From Hypomyces perniciosus (taxonomy: Eukaryota > Ascomycota > Sordariomycetes > Hypocreales > Hypocreaceae): a stretch of 64,000 nucleotides of DNA. The notes beneath the pieces were generated by a model. The model did no database searches, had not been told where the DNA came from, and worked only from the letters and a program-made list of their open reading frames with translations. Shown piece by piece: positions 1 to 11,445 of this stretch. The first letter of the stretch is position 1; each line of letters starts with the position of its first letter. Both the position numbers and the translations under genes were made by a program. Location: positions 2,170,001-2,234,000 of the forward strand of contig SPDT01000010.1 of assembly GCA_008477525.1 (NCBI GenBank). Reading direction: 5' to 3'.

Positions 1-2
1 AG

Positions 3-179
3 GCAGTTATTACTTCTGCTCCGGCCCCTGCCCCTATTACTGCTGCTCCGGTGGCTGCTCCCGCGGTTACCTCTACTTCTGCCTCTGCTACTGCCGCTGC
101 CCCTGCTGCCATACTGTTATCCCCTCCTTATAAGGGTTGTTTGAAGTCAGCAATTGCCGGCAAGGGAGACTTCTCCTAG
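3..179 (+). pseudogene. Ala/Pro/Thr-rich reading-frame remnant at the window edge
   Basis: An open frame enters from outside the window and runs 58 codons to TAG at 177-179. It is rich in Ala, Pro, Thr and Ser, then carries a less repetitive segment (LSPPYKGCLKSAIAGKGDFS) directly before the stop. Codons end in C, T or G rather than being AT-saturated, so this piece escaped the heavy RIP seen from position 200 on. After the stop the same frame continues with plausible residues, so the TAG may itself be a mutation. It could be the end of a transposon gag-like gene or of a host gene. I do not recognise the family. Confidence 0.35.
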
Positions 180-879
180 TGTATTTCCGTCGCCTACTCT
201 CAGCAGTGCGCTGCTTACTTTAATAGTAATTACTGATATATCCTTTAGTAAACTCCTCCTTGATTTGCCTGTATTACTTTATCTAATTATATACTCTACA
301 GTTATTTAATGCTTGCATTAATTATATACTGGCTCTTTTAAGCTGTAAGTGAGGAGGATAACCGGGTAAATATACTCTCTTTTCTTTATACACTTACAAG
401 CTTATATAATTAAATAGCAATTTAATGCAAGAAGGTGTTATACCTTTAATTTAACCTATTAAAAGAGGAGAACTCGGTTTACTTTAAAGAGGCTACTGCT
501 TTAAGCAGCAGTAATAATAATAATAATGCCTTTTGCGCGTAAATATATAAAAGTTAGAAAGCTTTTAGAAAATAGTTATTGCAGTAATAGGATACGCCTT
601 TATAGCTGGCAGCCTATAGGCTAGAATTAACTAGTTTCCTATATTTTTATATATTTTATTCTAGTAACTATATATCTGTTAAGTTTAATAATGCTTTAAA
701 ATTCTTAAAGCGCTGCTATAGTAGGGCTTTAATAAGCCTATTAGCAGGTATAAAGTTAATAGAAAAATTAAAAATTAAAAATAATCCTTTCTAGTATTCC
801 TGCTAAAACTATATATTTTATATATTAATATAATACAGGTAAATATTAATTTATATACTTTCTTTAATTATAAGATATA

Positions 880-3800
880 TAGTTAATTAATTATTATAAT
901 TAATATTTTAATTAATACTAAGCTTAAATTTTATCTTTTAAAAAAAAATATAAACCTATAGCCTCTTTTACTATTTAAGTAAAGGCAAGCAGCTTAGCTT
1001 TTATTATAAATATATTAATAGTACTTTAGCATATTGTATTTTATAGGATAAGGCTTAAGAAAAGTATAATAAAATACCCTTAAAATAATCTTTAAGTATT
1101 TATATTATTAATAAAGGAAATATTACTTAAAGCAGTTAAAACTTATATTCCTCCTTGCCCTTTATATTAAAAAGCTAAGAAACGCTATATATATAGATAG
1201 CAGATTAGCTGGTTAACTGCTTTAAGGTACTCTTTACTAGGGTTAATTAGAAACTGTAATAAAGTTAAGGCGCTATAAACTATATTAGGCTTTATTATAA
1301 TAGCTGTATAAAGCACTAATCCCACTTTCTTTTAATATATCTTAATAGTTGCTTTTAAAGCTTACAATATACTCTTCCAGAGCTTTATAATAAATATTAA
1401 AATTATAAAAAGCTATATTCCTTTATTAAGCCTAAATTATTTTGCAATCTTTTTAAAATAGGTTTTATAGGAAAAGTATATCTTATACTTTATATAGTTA
1501 TAAGTAATTTTAATCTTTAAAAACTATTATATATCTCTTTTACTATAAAGCTTATACTTTATTTTTAAAGCATTTAGTAGTTTAGTGTAAAGAGTTTTAT
1601 TGTTATAATAATATGCAATTAAGATATTATTTATATAGAATATAATAAAGATTTTCCAAGCTTTATTATAAAAGAGACAGGGCTCTTTAAAGCTTAAGAT
1701 TAACCTTTATTGCTTTAAAGTTAAAGATAATTTATTAAACTATAGCTTTAATAAGTTTTTTAAGCTATATAAAGTTTTTATAAGCTTTAGATAGATATTC
1801 GGCTACTTGAAACCTTTAAAGAGCTTACATATAATTAATTTCAAGTTTTTATCCTTTAAAGTATTAAAAAAAGTATTTTTAATATTATACTACTTTAACT
1901 TAAAGTTAAATTTTACTATAAAAGCAATAAATATATAGAAAGAATATACTATTAATATAGTTATATATATACTCTTTATAATGGAGTGCTTTTATAAATC
2001 CCTATAGACTATAAAATAAACTTTATAGTATTTTAGATTTTTGTTTTAGTTGAATTTATAAGTAAAAACTTAATATACTAGTAATAGCTTTATTGTTGCC
2101 TTTAAATATAGTATTTTTTACTAGGTGCCTTTTATATATAAAAAGTTAATCTTATTATATATAATTTACTTAAACTTATCTTTAAATAGGTATTTTATAA
2201 GCTTTTTTTAGTCTTTTAGTAGTTTTATTAAATCCTTTTAGTAAATAATTAATTTATTAAAAGCTATACTTTTCCAGGAAAAAATTTATAATCTATTACT
2301 ATATTAAAAATAATAAATACTATTTCTGCGCTTTTTAATTTATCATTTATTAGCTTTTATTAATTAAGCAGTAGTTAATATAATATTAAATTAAAAAGCT
2401 TAATAATTATTAAATATATATTAGGCTTATTATCTTTAAAAGTAGTGCTTAAGGTATACGTTTTAATCCTATATACTAGGAGGTATTTATTAGCCTTTCT
2501 CGCGGGTTACTTCCCTTAAAGTCTTAAGCTTTTAAAGGTATTGGCTACTGCTCTGCTATTTAAAGGATTACTAGTTAGTATTTTTTTAAAGGTCTGCTTT
2601 TTTTTTATAAAAGTAGGTAAGTCTTTTATATACTAGTCTGCTTTTAGCCTTAATAGATTATCCTCTTTTATTAGGTTATATACCTTTAATATATAAGGCT
2701 ATTTTTCTGCTATATCCCTTTCTATAAAGAGGGGTAAATTGCTTATTAAAGTATTGCCTAAGGTTCCCATTAGCGCGCTAGTATTATCTATAGAGATTAA
2801 CTGTTCTAGGGTAGCCTTTAGTGTTTAAAGATTAAAAGGTCTTTTTAAGTATACTAGTAGTTTATTTAAAGCGTTTATTAAACTGTCTTTAATACTTTAT
2901 ATCTCTATTACCTTTAAAAGTATACTTTCTTTTTCTATATTACCTATAAAGGTCTTTTTTACTGCAGGAATATATATAGGGAAGAGTTTAAATTCCAGCT
3001 TATTTTCTTTAACTTTATTAAATAGTTTATTTAATTTAACTATAAATAGCTTATCTATAATCTTTTTATTACTATTAAAAAAGCTAGTTTTATTAAACTG
3101 TATATTTTTTATAATAATTACTTTTATTAAATAGGGTAATTAAATATAATATATATTATTTATAGTATAGCTAATAAAATATTTAATTAGCCCCTTAGGC
3201 TTAGTCTTAAATTCTCTCTTTTTCCGGCTAGCCTCGCGGTCTCTATTAAGTATATAGGCGCGGTAGCTATATATATAAAGACTACTTTAATCTAGCTATA
3301 AGTCTGCAGAAAGCTCCTTTATCGGAAAAGGTATAAAATCGCGGAACTATTACTTTAATTTATTGATAAGTAATATTATATTAAGGCTGCATATAGGATT
3401 TATATTAATAATATACATTATAGCTTTTACGCTTTTAGGCTATAAGTTAATTAAAAGACCTGCAGCTTCCAGTATTTTAATTAATTTATTTATAATTTCC
3501 TAACCTGCCTATTTTAAAGCGCTATTTAGTTTATATATATAAAAAGGGGCAAGCTTTAAAATAATACCCTTTATATTAGCCTAGATCTAGAAGTGTAATA
3601 AGCTTTTAACTGCAATTATACCTTTTTTATTATCTTGCTTAAAGAAATATATAGAGATATTATATTATATCGTTACTATATTTATAAAGTTAAAAAAAGC
3701 ATTAAAAACAGTTTCCTATTTTTTATTTAGTAAAGGGCATATATATAGCTATATAGTATAGTCTTCCTTAAACACTAAAAGCTAGTTATCCCTATTATAG

Positions 3801-4225
3801 CCTTTAAAATAGTCTTAAAGATCCTAATATACTTTAAAAAACAGTTTTAATACTTATCTATTAAATAGTCTATAAAAGATAACCTGTTTTGTATATATAA
3901 AAGTATAAGCCTTATATTCTATATATATAGTTCCCTTAATATATATATTCCTTACATTTTTTATAAGCATTCTAAGTGCTTCTAGGCCTAAATATCCTAA
4001 TTATAAATACTAGAGCTATTTAGAGTTATATTATAATACTAAGGGATTATATATTAATCTTCTTTTACTTTTTAACGCTGCATAAATACTATAATCTGCA
4101 TTAAAAAAAATAAAAAGAGCTATTAAGCTGCTTAGTATAGTATATTTAAGGATAAAGGCAATATAAAGTGATAGGGGCTTATATTAAAGAAATAGAAGAT
4201 TATACTTATACTCTACCTTCCCTAT
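880..4225 (-). mobile_element. Ty1/Copia pol relic (RIP-mutated)
   Basis: Read on the minus strand, about 1600-1830 matches the Copia reverse-transcriptase stretch LYGLKQ...DPCLFY...YVDDILI through many stops (seen as LYxLKK..., ALSLLYN, FYINNILI). About 2900-3300 matches the end of Copia integrase and its linker (EASRKKREFK-like, then a GLI-Y-I-Y-NIY pattern corresponding to GLIGYLVGYDSTNIY). The order integrase (high coordinates) to reverse transcriptase (low coordinates) fits minus-strand Copia. No matching LTR pair was found inside the window for this copy. It has no coding capacity. Confidence 0.7.
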
Positions 4226-4806
4226 TGTTAAAAAAGGAGGGCTAAAAAGCAAGGATTTCTGTGTAATTAGGTAACCTTCCTATTCTGGCTAGACCTGGAA
4301 TTAGGCCCAACGCTAGGACCGAGTTCCGGAGGAACTTCGGTGTAAGTCAGGAAATTTCTATTATCTTCAACAATAACAATTAAGCTAGGACCAGCTACCC
4401 CGCCTACCCTAGACTTAATACAATGGCCATAATGGCTATTGTGAAAAATCTGACCAAAATGGTTTCCTGTTTGTATGGCCGTGAGTCGATTTGACCGATT
4501 TTATATACAAATGAATTTTGCGGAAAATAGGAATACAGCCATAAACCTAATTCTGCCACCGCACACCTATTATTAGGTCGGAGGACTATTGTAGAAGACA
4601 AAGCTATTATTTATACAATCACTTCTATACTAGCCGCATATTACTAGATATTCTATAGCTTTCTAGCTATTAGTTCAGTTACAATTTAATTGTTTATCTA
4701 TTATTAACCTAACTAGACTCTTAGTTGTTTCCTTATTGCTGTGTTGGGTGCACCTTCCTTAAAGCTGCACTTAAATAAGGTTCAGTATAACCTTGTTATT
4801 TTAATA
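4226..4806 (+). mobile_element. Solo LTR of a Copia family, 581 bp, with target duplication
   Basis: The repeat starts TGTTAAAAAAGGAGGGC and ends GTTATTTTAATA (TAACA before RIP). It is flanked by the exact 5-bp duplication CCTAT at 4221-4225 and 4807-4811. The same 581-bp sequence occurs in reverse orientation at 8612-9192, and part of it at 7056-7305. Nothing coding lies between the duplications, so this is a solo LTR left by recombination between the two LTRs of one insertion. Its 5' 300 bp are much less AT-rich than the surroundings. Confidence 0.9.
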
Positions 4807-6640
4807 CCTATAATAGTATTTAAACTAGCTAAACTAGTGTAAAGTATATTATTGCACCCTATTAGCTAAATCCCTACTTTCTAAAGCTTTAATAAAAATA
4901 TAATATTAATATAAAATCCTTTAACTATAATTATATCTAAAAGTTTAATAAAGTATATTATCTTTTAATATAGATTATAGAAAGTATCTTTTAATAGATA
5001 ATAACCTCTTTTAATTATTAAATAATTAACTCCTCCTACTTTAATATAGTCCTTTTCTATACTTACAATAAAAAAGCTAAGAATAAAGTAATTCCTGCTA
5101 TTTATAAAATCAATAGCACTATATATATTAAAAAAGGTACTTTAAAAGAGGCAGTAAAGTATATTCTATATATTAGTATATATTAATATATTTCTTAAAT
5201 ATACTGCAGGGTTTATATCTTTTTTATTAATTAAATTTAAGGAGATTAAAGCAGCTATAATAGTTAAAGCTATTCCTCCTTATACTAGGGCAATAAAGTT
5301 AATACCCCTTTTACTAAGCTTTTTACAGGTAACCTGCTATTTATTTTCTCGCAAGCGTATATAAATCTTTACAGCCTACTTAGGCATAAAAGTATATTTC
5401 CCTTTTTTATTAGGCCTTCCGGCGAGTATAGCGTATATTTTGCTATAGTTATCTAAAGGCTAAGTATACCTTTTAAGTCTATAAAGGCACTCTTTACTAA
5501 TAAAAGGCTTTAAATGTATATTACTACTGCCTAATATATTATTAAAGCAGTTACTAAGTATTATATAAAAGCTATAAATATAGTTCTCTATATTTTTTAA
5601 AGTATTTAAAAAAAGCTATCTAAGCTAATTAAAAGAAAAGATTTTATTTATTTTACTGCTTTTAATTAAATTGTTTATATAGTATAAATAGTAAATAGTA
5701 AAGCTTAAAGTAAAGTATACTTTAATAGCTTTAAAAAAAGCTATTTAAAAAATTATTCCTATAACCTCTAAAAGCTTATACTTTACTGCATTTATATAAA
5801 TACACGCCTAATAGGTATACTATACTTTTAGCTTAATATTCCCACACTTTACTTTATATAGTATATATTAGTAGGATAAATATATTTCCTTATATATTAT
5901 ATCTTTGCAAAAAACTAGTTAGTCTTTAAACTTTTTAATAATTTAATAAATAGTAAACTTTATATTAGAATCCTTATTATTATTATAGGCTACTCTAGTA
6001 GCAGCAGAGGCTAAGGCTGCGGCTTAGAGGTCTACTAAGACTAAAGTATAAATGCCGGAGTTAACTGTCTTTTAGATCCACTTCAGAATAATAACCTTAG
6101 CCTTCCTCTTCTCGGTATCGCCATTAATAAAAAATTAATACTCCTAAAGTATACTATTATAGCAAGCAGAGATATTAACTGAAAAGGGGTTTAGACTAAA
6201 TACTTTAATTGCGGTTTCCTTTACTTTTACTAAAGTAGGTGGCTTAAGAGCAGGGAAACTATTATTCGGCTAATTAGGGAGATCTAGATTAATCCTGGTC
6301 TATACCCTATCAGTAGTTGCATAATTGGTAAAAACAGTAATCCATTTAATCTACTAGACTATTAATTCCAGCTTTGTAAAAGCAATATCCCCTGCGCTAT
6401 TTATTGTAAAAGATAGCTTCAGCAGCTTAAAGGCGAGGGTAAAAGGTATAAGGAGAGATATAATATCAAAGTAAAAGTTTCTAGTAACTCTAATAGTTAC
6501 TACCCGGGCTTATAACTATAGCAGAGCGCAGCATAGCTATATAGAGCATAGAGAGATAGGAAACGAAGCTTAATTCTATAAAAGAGAATATGCCGTAGTG
6601 GCCTCATTATATATACACATAGCTAACACAAAGAAGAAGC
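4807..6640. repeat. Unassigned RIP relic with a less mutated right half
   Basis: There are no open frames of note. From about 5985 to 6600 the sequence regains C and G and resembles decayed coding DNA, but I could not match it to a protein in any frame. A purine-rich run (AAGAAGAAG at 6631-6639) lies immediately before the LTR at 6641 and would serve as its polypurine tract, so this segment may be the 3' internal part of a plus-strand LTR element. Confidence 0.45.
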
Positions 6641-7055
6641 TGTATGCAGGCGCTTTATAAGCGCCTGTATAGTCTGACACATCGCTTATGCGATGTGTGT
6701 GTCAGCTCGTATCTGCTTACATAGCAGATAAGAGCTCCCTAGCGCTGATAAGCGGTAGGGCCCCGGCCTACTCAACCCAACACCTAGTTTAATAAAAGCA
6801 ACCTTCTTCCCCCTTCAATACATAACCCCACCTGTAAAAACACAGTCGCTGAGGCGTATAAAGGTAACCGTTGGTTGCTTTTGGCTGCCGGCATCATGAT
6901 CAAATGATCCGCAGTATCTTTTTAGCCCCTATATTACTCAATCGCCGCTTCGTGGTTCTGTCAGGAGCGCGGTTCCCGCGCTCGATACCAGTCGTTGTGT
7001 GTGGGTGTATATGTGTGTTATGTGTGTGTTTTGGAGTGCCAATTCCCCCTCGACA
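6641..7055 (+). mobile_element. LTR of a second retrotransposon family (copy X), with hairpin array
   Basis: The proposed limits are TGTATGCAGG at the left, directly after a purine run, and CTCGACA at the right, giving TGT...ACA ends. The right 270 bp (6783-7055) match 48507-48780 on the plus strand and about 63739-63993 on the minus strand, with differences that are nearly all transitions. The right end abuts a truncated Copia LTR (7056-7305), so this element inserted into or replaced part of that LTR. The left limit is inferred, because the other copies lack or cannot be aligned to the hairpin segment. Confidence 0.6.
6644..6760. repeat. Array of four adjacent hairpins
   Basis: Four inverted repeats follow each other almost without spacers. 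One: 6644-6655 pairs with 6659-6670 (12 bp, one G-T, loop TAT). Two: 6674-6685 pairs with 6690-6705 (12 bp with a 4-nt bulge GTGT, loop TTAT). Three: 6704-6717 pairs with 6723-6736 (13 bp with one G-A mismatch, loop TACAT). Four: 6737-6746 pairs with 6751-6760 (9 of 10, loop GATA). All stems are GC-rich compared with the flanks. They sit in what would be the U3 part of the LTR starting at 6641. Confidence 0.85.
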
Positions 7056-9192
7056 AAATAAATAGGAGACTATTTTAGTTAGATTTCTTATAATGCTATT
7101 TTAAGTATTATATTGAGTTTAGGGTAGGCAGGGTAGTTGGTCCTAGCTTGATTATTATCGTTAAAGATAATAGAAATTTCCTAACTTACACTAAAGTTCC
7201 TCCAGGAACTTAGTTTTGGTATCGGGCCTAATTCCAGGTCTAGCTAGAATAGGAAGGTTACTTAATTATATTAAAATCCTTGCTTTTTAGCCCTCTTTTT
7301 TAATACTCCCTTTAAAATAGATATTATCTTATATAACTTTAAAGTAAATATAGGGTTTTAGATATAAGAAAGTAATTAGGATATAGAAAATAAATAGAAT
7401 AGCTAAAATAGCTAAAAATAATATAATAGGGATAGCTAATAGCTATAAAAAGGATAGTTAATAACTATAAAAAAGGAAAGGGTAAAAACCTTAAGTATAA
7501 ACTTTAGGTAAAAGCTAGAGATTAAAGAGATTTATAAAGTTCTTTAGCTTTTAACCTAGAAGAGGCTTAGTAAGCCTATCAGTAACTATTTTACTGGTTT
7601 CCAGCTAGCCGACTATAATAACGCTATTCTTAACTTATTCCCTTATATAATTAAACTATAATAGAGTATATTTTATTTAATTATAAAGAGTAGGGTTCTT
7701 TAAGGTAAAAATAGCACTTTTATTGTTATTAAGTAGAGAGATTAACTGTTTAATTAGTCAATCTACCTCTTTATATAGGCCAATAAGCTACTAAATCTCT
7801 CTAGTAGCTTCTATAAAAGCTATAAACTCGGCTTTTAGCGTAGAAAGATAGATAATTAAGCCCCTTTTTAATTTCCAGTTAATTGGCCTATTAGTAACTA
7901 TTCTAATATAGCTATAAGTTGATTTACTTGATTTTTTATCCCTAGCAAAATCACTATTATAATAACTAATAGGTATAGGATTAGACTTTCTAGTATATTA
8001 AATAGCTAGATCCTAGGTATTATTTAAATACTGTAATAGGTTATAGGCTGCGTTTAGATACTCTTTATAAGGGCTTTAGAATTATTTTGCTAGCTATTAA
8101 ACTAAAAAGCTAATATTTACTTGAGTATATATTATTAAATAGATAATAGTATTAACTATAGCTTAGAAAAGCTTAGTATGAGCTTTATTTAGTTTATATT
8201 TTGTTGTATTAGCTAAAAGAAAAGGCTGTAGGGGTAATTAGATAGGCTTTAAGTTTAAAGGTTAAAGAACTCTATAGCTTTAGTAATATACTGTTTCTAG
8301 GAAAGCTAAAAAAGGCCTCTTTTTTTATCCTTCACTATTTAAACCTTTAAAAAGAAAGAGGCAGGGCCTTTATCTTTTATAGTATAGACTTTATTGAAAG
8401 CTAGCTTCAGCTAGGCTATAGCTTCTTTATCTAGTCTGTGACGATCCGGGTTGATTCTCAAGGGATAAACCGAGGTCCGTGGGTTTATATTAACAGAGAG
8501 GTCAGGGATAAATACTAAGCAGGGTAATATAGTAGCATTAAGGGAAGTGCTATAACTACTAGGGTAATCTATTAATCGAGACCTAAAGAAAACTCTCTTA
8601 GGCTTATCACCTATTAAAATAATAAGGTTATACTAAACTTTATTTATATATAGCTTCTAGCAAGCTATATATAATGCAGTAATAAAGAAATAATTAAAAG
8701 TTTACTAAGTAAATAATAGACTAAATAATTAAATTATAATTAATTTAATAGCTGAAAAGCTATAAAATATCTAATAATATATAGCTATATTGTAAAAGTG
8801 ATTGTAGAATAATGCTTTATCTTCTATAATAGTCCTTTAACCTAATAATAGGTATATAGTAGCAGAATTGGGTTTATGGCTGCATTCTTATTTTCCGTAA
8901 AAGTTATTTATATATAAAATCGCTTAAATTAACTCACGGCCATACAAACAGGAAACCATTTTGGTCAGATTTCTTACAATGCTATTGTAAGCATTGTATT
9001 GAGTCTAGGGTAAGCGGGGTAGCTGGTCTTAGCTTAATTGTTATCGTTTGACGATAACAGAAATTTCCTGACTTACACCGAAGTTCCTCCAGGAACTCGG
9101 TCCTAGTGTCGGGCCTAAGTCCGGGTCTAGCCAGAATAGGAAGGTTACTTAATTACACTGAAATCCTTGCTTTTTAGCCCTCCTTTTTAACA
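7056..9192 (-). mobile_element. Internally deleted Copia element, 3' LTR truncated
   Basis: On the minus strand the order is 5' LTR (9192-8612, 581 bp, TGTTA start, TATTA plus-strand end), leader, a decayed Copia RNase H, a polypurine run (plus strand CTCCCTTT at 7306-7313), then a truncated 3' LTR (7305-7056). The RNase H is visible at about 7500-8000: the LSxxEAEY-like motif, then WL, a K-N-P motif, and an IKY...F-YIRE stretch corresponding to TKHIDIRYHFIRE. The internal region is only about 1.3 kb, so gag, protease, integrase and most of the reverse transcriptase are deleted. The 3' LTR is cut at 7056 by the neighbouring LTR copy X. Confidence 0.8.
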
Positions 9193-9470
9193 ATAAAAAA
9201 CCAATTATAAATAAAATAAATATAAATCCCTTAAACTTTACCCTATAGCTTAACTTAGCCTAATAGACTATAGCTTTAGCTATAAAGCTAGCGCCTTTCC
9301 CTTTTCTTTTTAAAACTTTATAAAAATCTAATAATAATAGCAATTATATATATTTAATAAATATAATTATTAAAGATAATAACTTTTATTATTAATTTTA
9401 TTTTTTTAATTAAATAATAAAAAAAAGCTTAATTTAATAAGATTAATATCCTGCAGACTCCAGCGTCCTC

Positions 9471-10142
9471 CTACGCCTTCTCCAAGGCCTTCACCTTCTC
9501 AAACACACTTACAAACTCCAACGGATCCCTTGCACCACTCAAATGAAACCGATCCTGGATCGTATAATCCGGTACGCCACTCACACCACTCGCCCTCACC
9601 CTGGCCGCCTCCTCATCAATCTCCGCGCCTCCTTCATCGCTCTCCACAATACCCCTCTGAAACTCCTCCCCTGGAATGCCCGCGCCCGTTGCCACGCTCC
9701 TCAGCACCTCGTAGTCCGCAATATCGGCCTCATTCTCAAAATACGCCGCAAACAGCCCATCAACCGTCTTCAGCTCCGTCTCATTCCCGTATTTCTTCGC
9801 CAGATGCACCAGCCGATGCGAGTCCCGCGTGTTACCAATTCGTCCACCGAACTTGAACGCTATGCCGGTGTTTTCGCCCACCTCGCGCAGACGCTCATGT
9901 ATCAGTGCCGTGCGCTGGGCGCCGAATTTCTCGCGGGTAAAGGCCTCCTTTTCGACACTGCCTGAAGGGCCGCGAGGCCATGAGGGTTGCAGTTGGTAGG
10001 GGAAGTAGCTGACGGTGAAGGTATCGGTGGACGACGGATGGCGCTGCTGCCAGAGTTGTTGGGCGAGGAGGAGCTGCTTGCGGCCAACATAGCACCAGGG
10101 GCAGATGGTGTCGGAGACGACGCTGATGCGGAAGTTTGTCAT
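9471..10142 (-). CDS. DsbA/FrnE-family thioredoxin-like oxidoreductase, 223 aa
   Basis: This is a predicted cytosolic thiol-disulfide oxidoreductase or glutathione-S-transferase-kappa-like protein of the DSBA (FrnE) family. Residues 14-17 form the CPWC redox motif directly after the first beta strand (ISVVSDTI). A helical insertion fills the middle, and near the C-terminus the cis-proline motif GVP (189-191) is followed by the family signature LSGARDP (about 201-207). No signal peptide is visible. The length is typical of FrnE proteins. The start ATG at 10140-10142 places the first strand immediately at the N-terminus as in relatives. There is no intron. It is divergent from the flavin oxidoreductase at 11446 and is the first intact gene beyond the RIP block. 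The physiological substrate is unknown. Assignment to the family is firm; the exact reaction is not. Confidence 0.9.
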   Translation of the reverse strand: MTNFRISVVSDTICPWCYVGRKQLLLAQQLWQQRHPSSTDTFTVSYFPYQLQPSWPRGPSGSVEKEAFTREKFGAQRTALIHERLREVGENTGIAFKFGGRIGNTRDSHRLVHLAKKYGNETELKTVDGLFAAYFENEADIADYEVLRSVATGAGIPGEEFQRGIVESDEGGAEIDEEAARVRASGVSGVPDYTIQDRFHLSGARDPLEFVSVFEKVKALEKA

Positions 10143-11445
10143 GTTGAGGCACTTGTTTACCGCGAAGTGTATAGACGAATAGGTGAGTTACAGGAGTCTA
10201 CGGATTTACGCATCGTCTGAGAGATTGATGTTACATGAGACGCAGTGAGCGAAAAATTCGGCATGCAAGTGGAATTGCCGCCATAGATTGATTGGTAAAG
10301 CTTACATATTTAGACGGAGTGATGACTTAATCAATTCACAATACTACTAGTACTACGAAGTAAGATATCCTGATCTGCGCGGAGTGCGGAGGAATACATG
10401 TGTAGTATTTATAATCAAAACATCAAAGCCGGCAAACAAAATGGCGCATCCGAAAGACCCCATCAAAGGTCCGGGCCTCGTTCCGTGAGTTTGTGGGGGG
10501 CACGGGAAGGAGCCGCACACATGCTCCGATTATCCGTATATGCCCACGGATACGAAACACGGAGTCCTTCGTACATCGTATATACACGAATTCAAGCCTA
10601 CCATTCAATTCAAGTAAAACGGAGTCGGACATAAGCTCTGAATCCTCTTCTAAAACAATTATTAAGCGGGGAATGAACTCCATACCGGGGTTGATGATGC
10701 AATGGTAATACCCCGAATCCCGTTCATCTAAGCGGCAGCAGCGCACAAAAGCGGACTTTTCAGACGTTCAAAGGTCCGCTCCCGAGGTCACCGAAGTTGT
10801 TGCCTAAGCTGTGGTAGGAATTGAAAGTTCAGACATCTGCTTGTTTGACTCAAGTGTCAAAGCATGGATATGCTGAAAATAGTGAAGCTCGGCGTTATTA
10901 ATATTGCACGGTATTGCTCATATTCAACGGTAGGCATGTTGTGTATGTTCCGACAAGCTCTTCAAGTAAACAGGGATCGGTTAACTAGCTAGTAATAACA
11001 TTAATAGCCTAATCCTAATCCTAGTAACAGAGACATATGATGACTTCAACTGACAGCCGATCGTGTGGAGCCTAACTCCACAGTTGATAGGTAGTAGCAT
11101 GATTAATTATTGGTCTTGCGGTAAAGTGTTGCATTGAGGTAGCCAAGTGTAGACTAGGTGGCAAGTATCCTTGCGTCGGAGTAGTATTATTGAAATAGGA
11201 CTTGGGCATTGCTCGTATGACCCTTGTCGCCATTTCCCAAATCACTTTGTCTGATGAGGTTCGAGATGTCACCATACAACAACCAACAACCGGGGGCATC
11301 GACTCGTAGTATAAGAAGGGGGGATTCCCCAGCACCATCGTGATTTTGGTATTCGAAGGTCCTCAGTTCATACAAAGACATACTCAAACCATCATCGCTT
11401 CACTAATCCCCCTGAGAACTAACAGAACCAGTATCACAACCCAAA
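10143..11445. other. Intergenic region between divergent genes
   Basis: This 1.3-kb spacer carries the promoters of the DsbA-like gene (minus) and the flavin oxidoreductase (plus). A TATAAG at 11310-11315 lies 131 bp upstream of the plus-strand ATG. Small open frames here (for example 10423-10746 on the minus strand) have no recognisable protein features. I see no RNA gene or transposon. Confidence 0.6.

Larger units (their letters stand above)
1..9430. repeat. RIP-decayed AT-rich transposon block
   Basis: Almost every C in a CA context appears as T, and G as A on the other strand, giving runs of TA-rich sequence with stops in all frames. Decayed Copia polymerase, LTRs and patches of less mutated DNA (about 1-180, 4220-4620, 5980-7055, 8440-8530, 8930-9180) are recognisable and listed separately. 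The block ends abruptly at about 9430, where normal coding composition begins. Between 180 and 880, and between 4812 and 5980, I could not assign the relics to a named element. Confidence 0.9.

Noticed and set aside
4404..4601. 65-codon minus-strand frame
   Set aside because: Lies inside the solo LTR; the corresponding part of the other LTR copy is not open.
6871..7065. 64-codon frame
   Set aside because: Lies inside LTR copy X and is not conserved in copies Y and Z.
10423..10746. 107-codon minus-strand frame
   Set aside because: Overlapped by other frames of similar length on the plus strand; no domain, signal or splice evidence.
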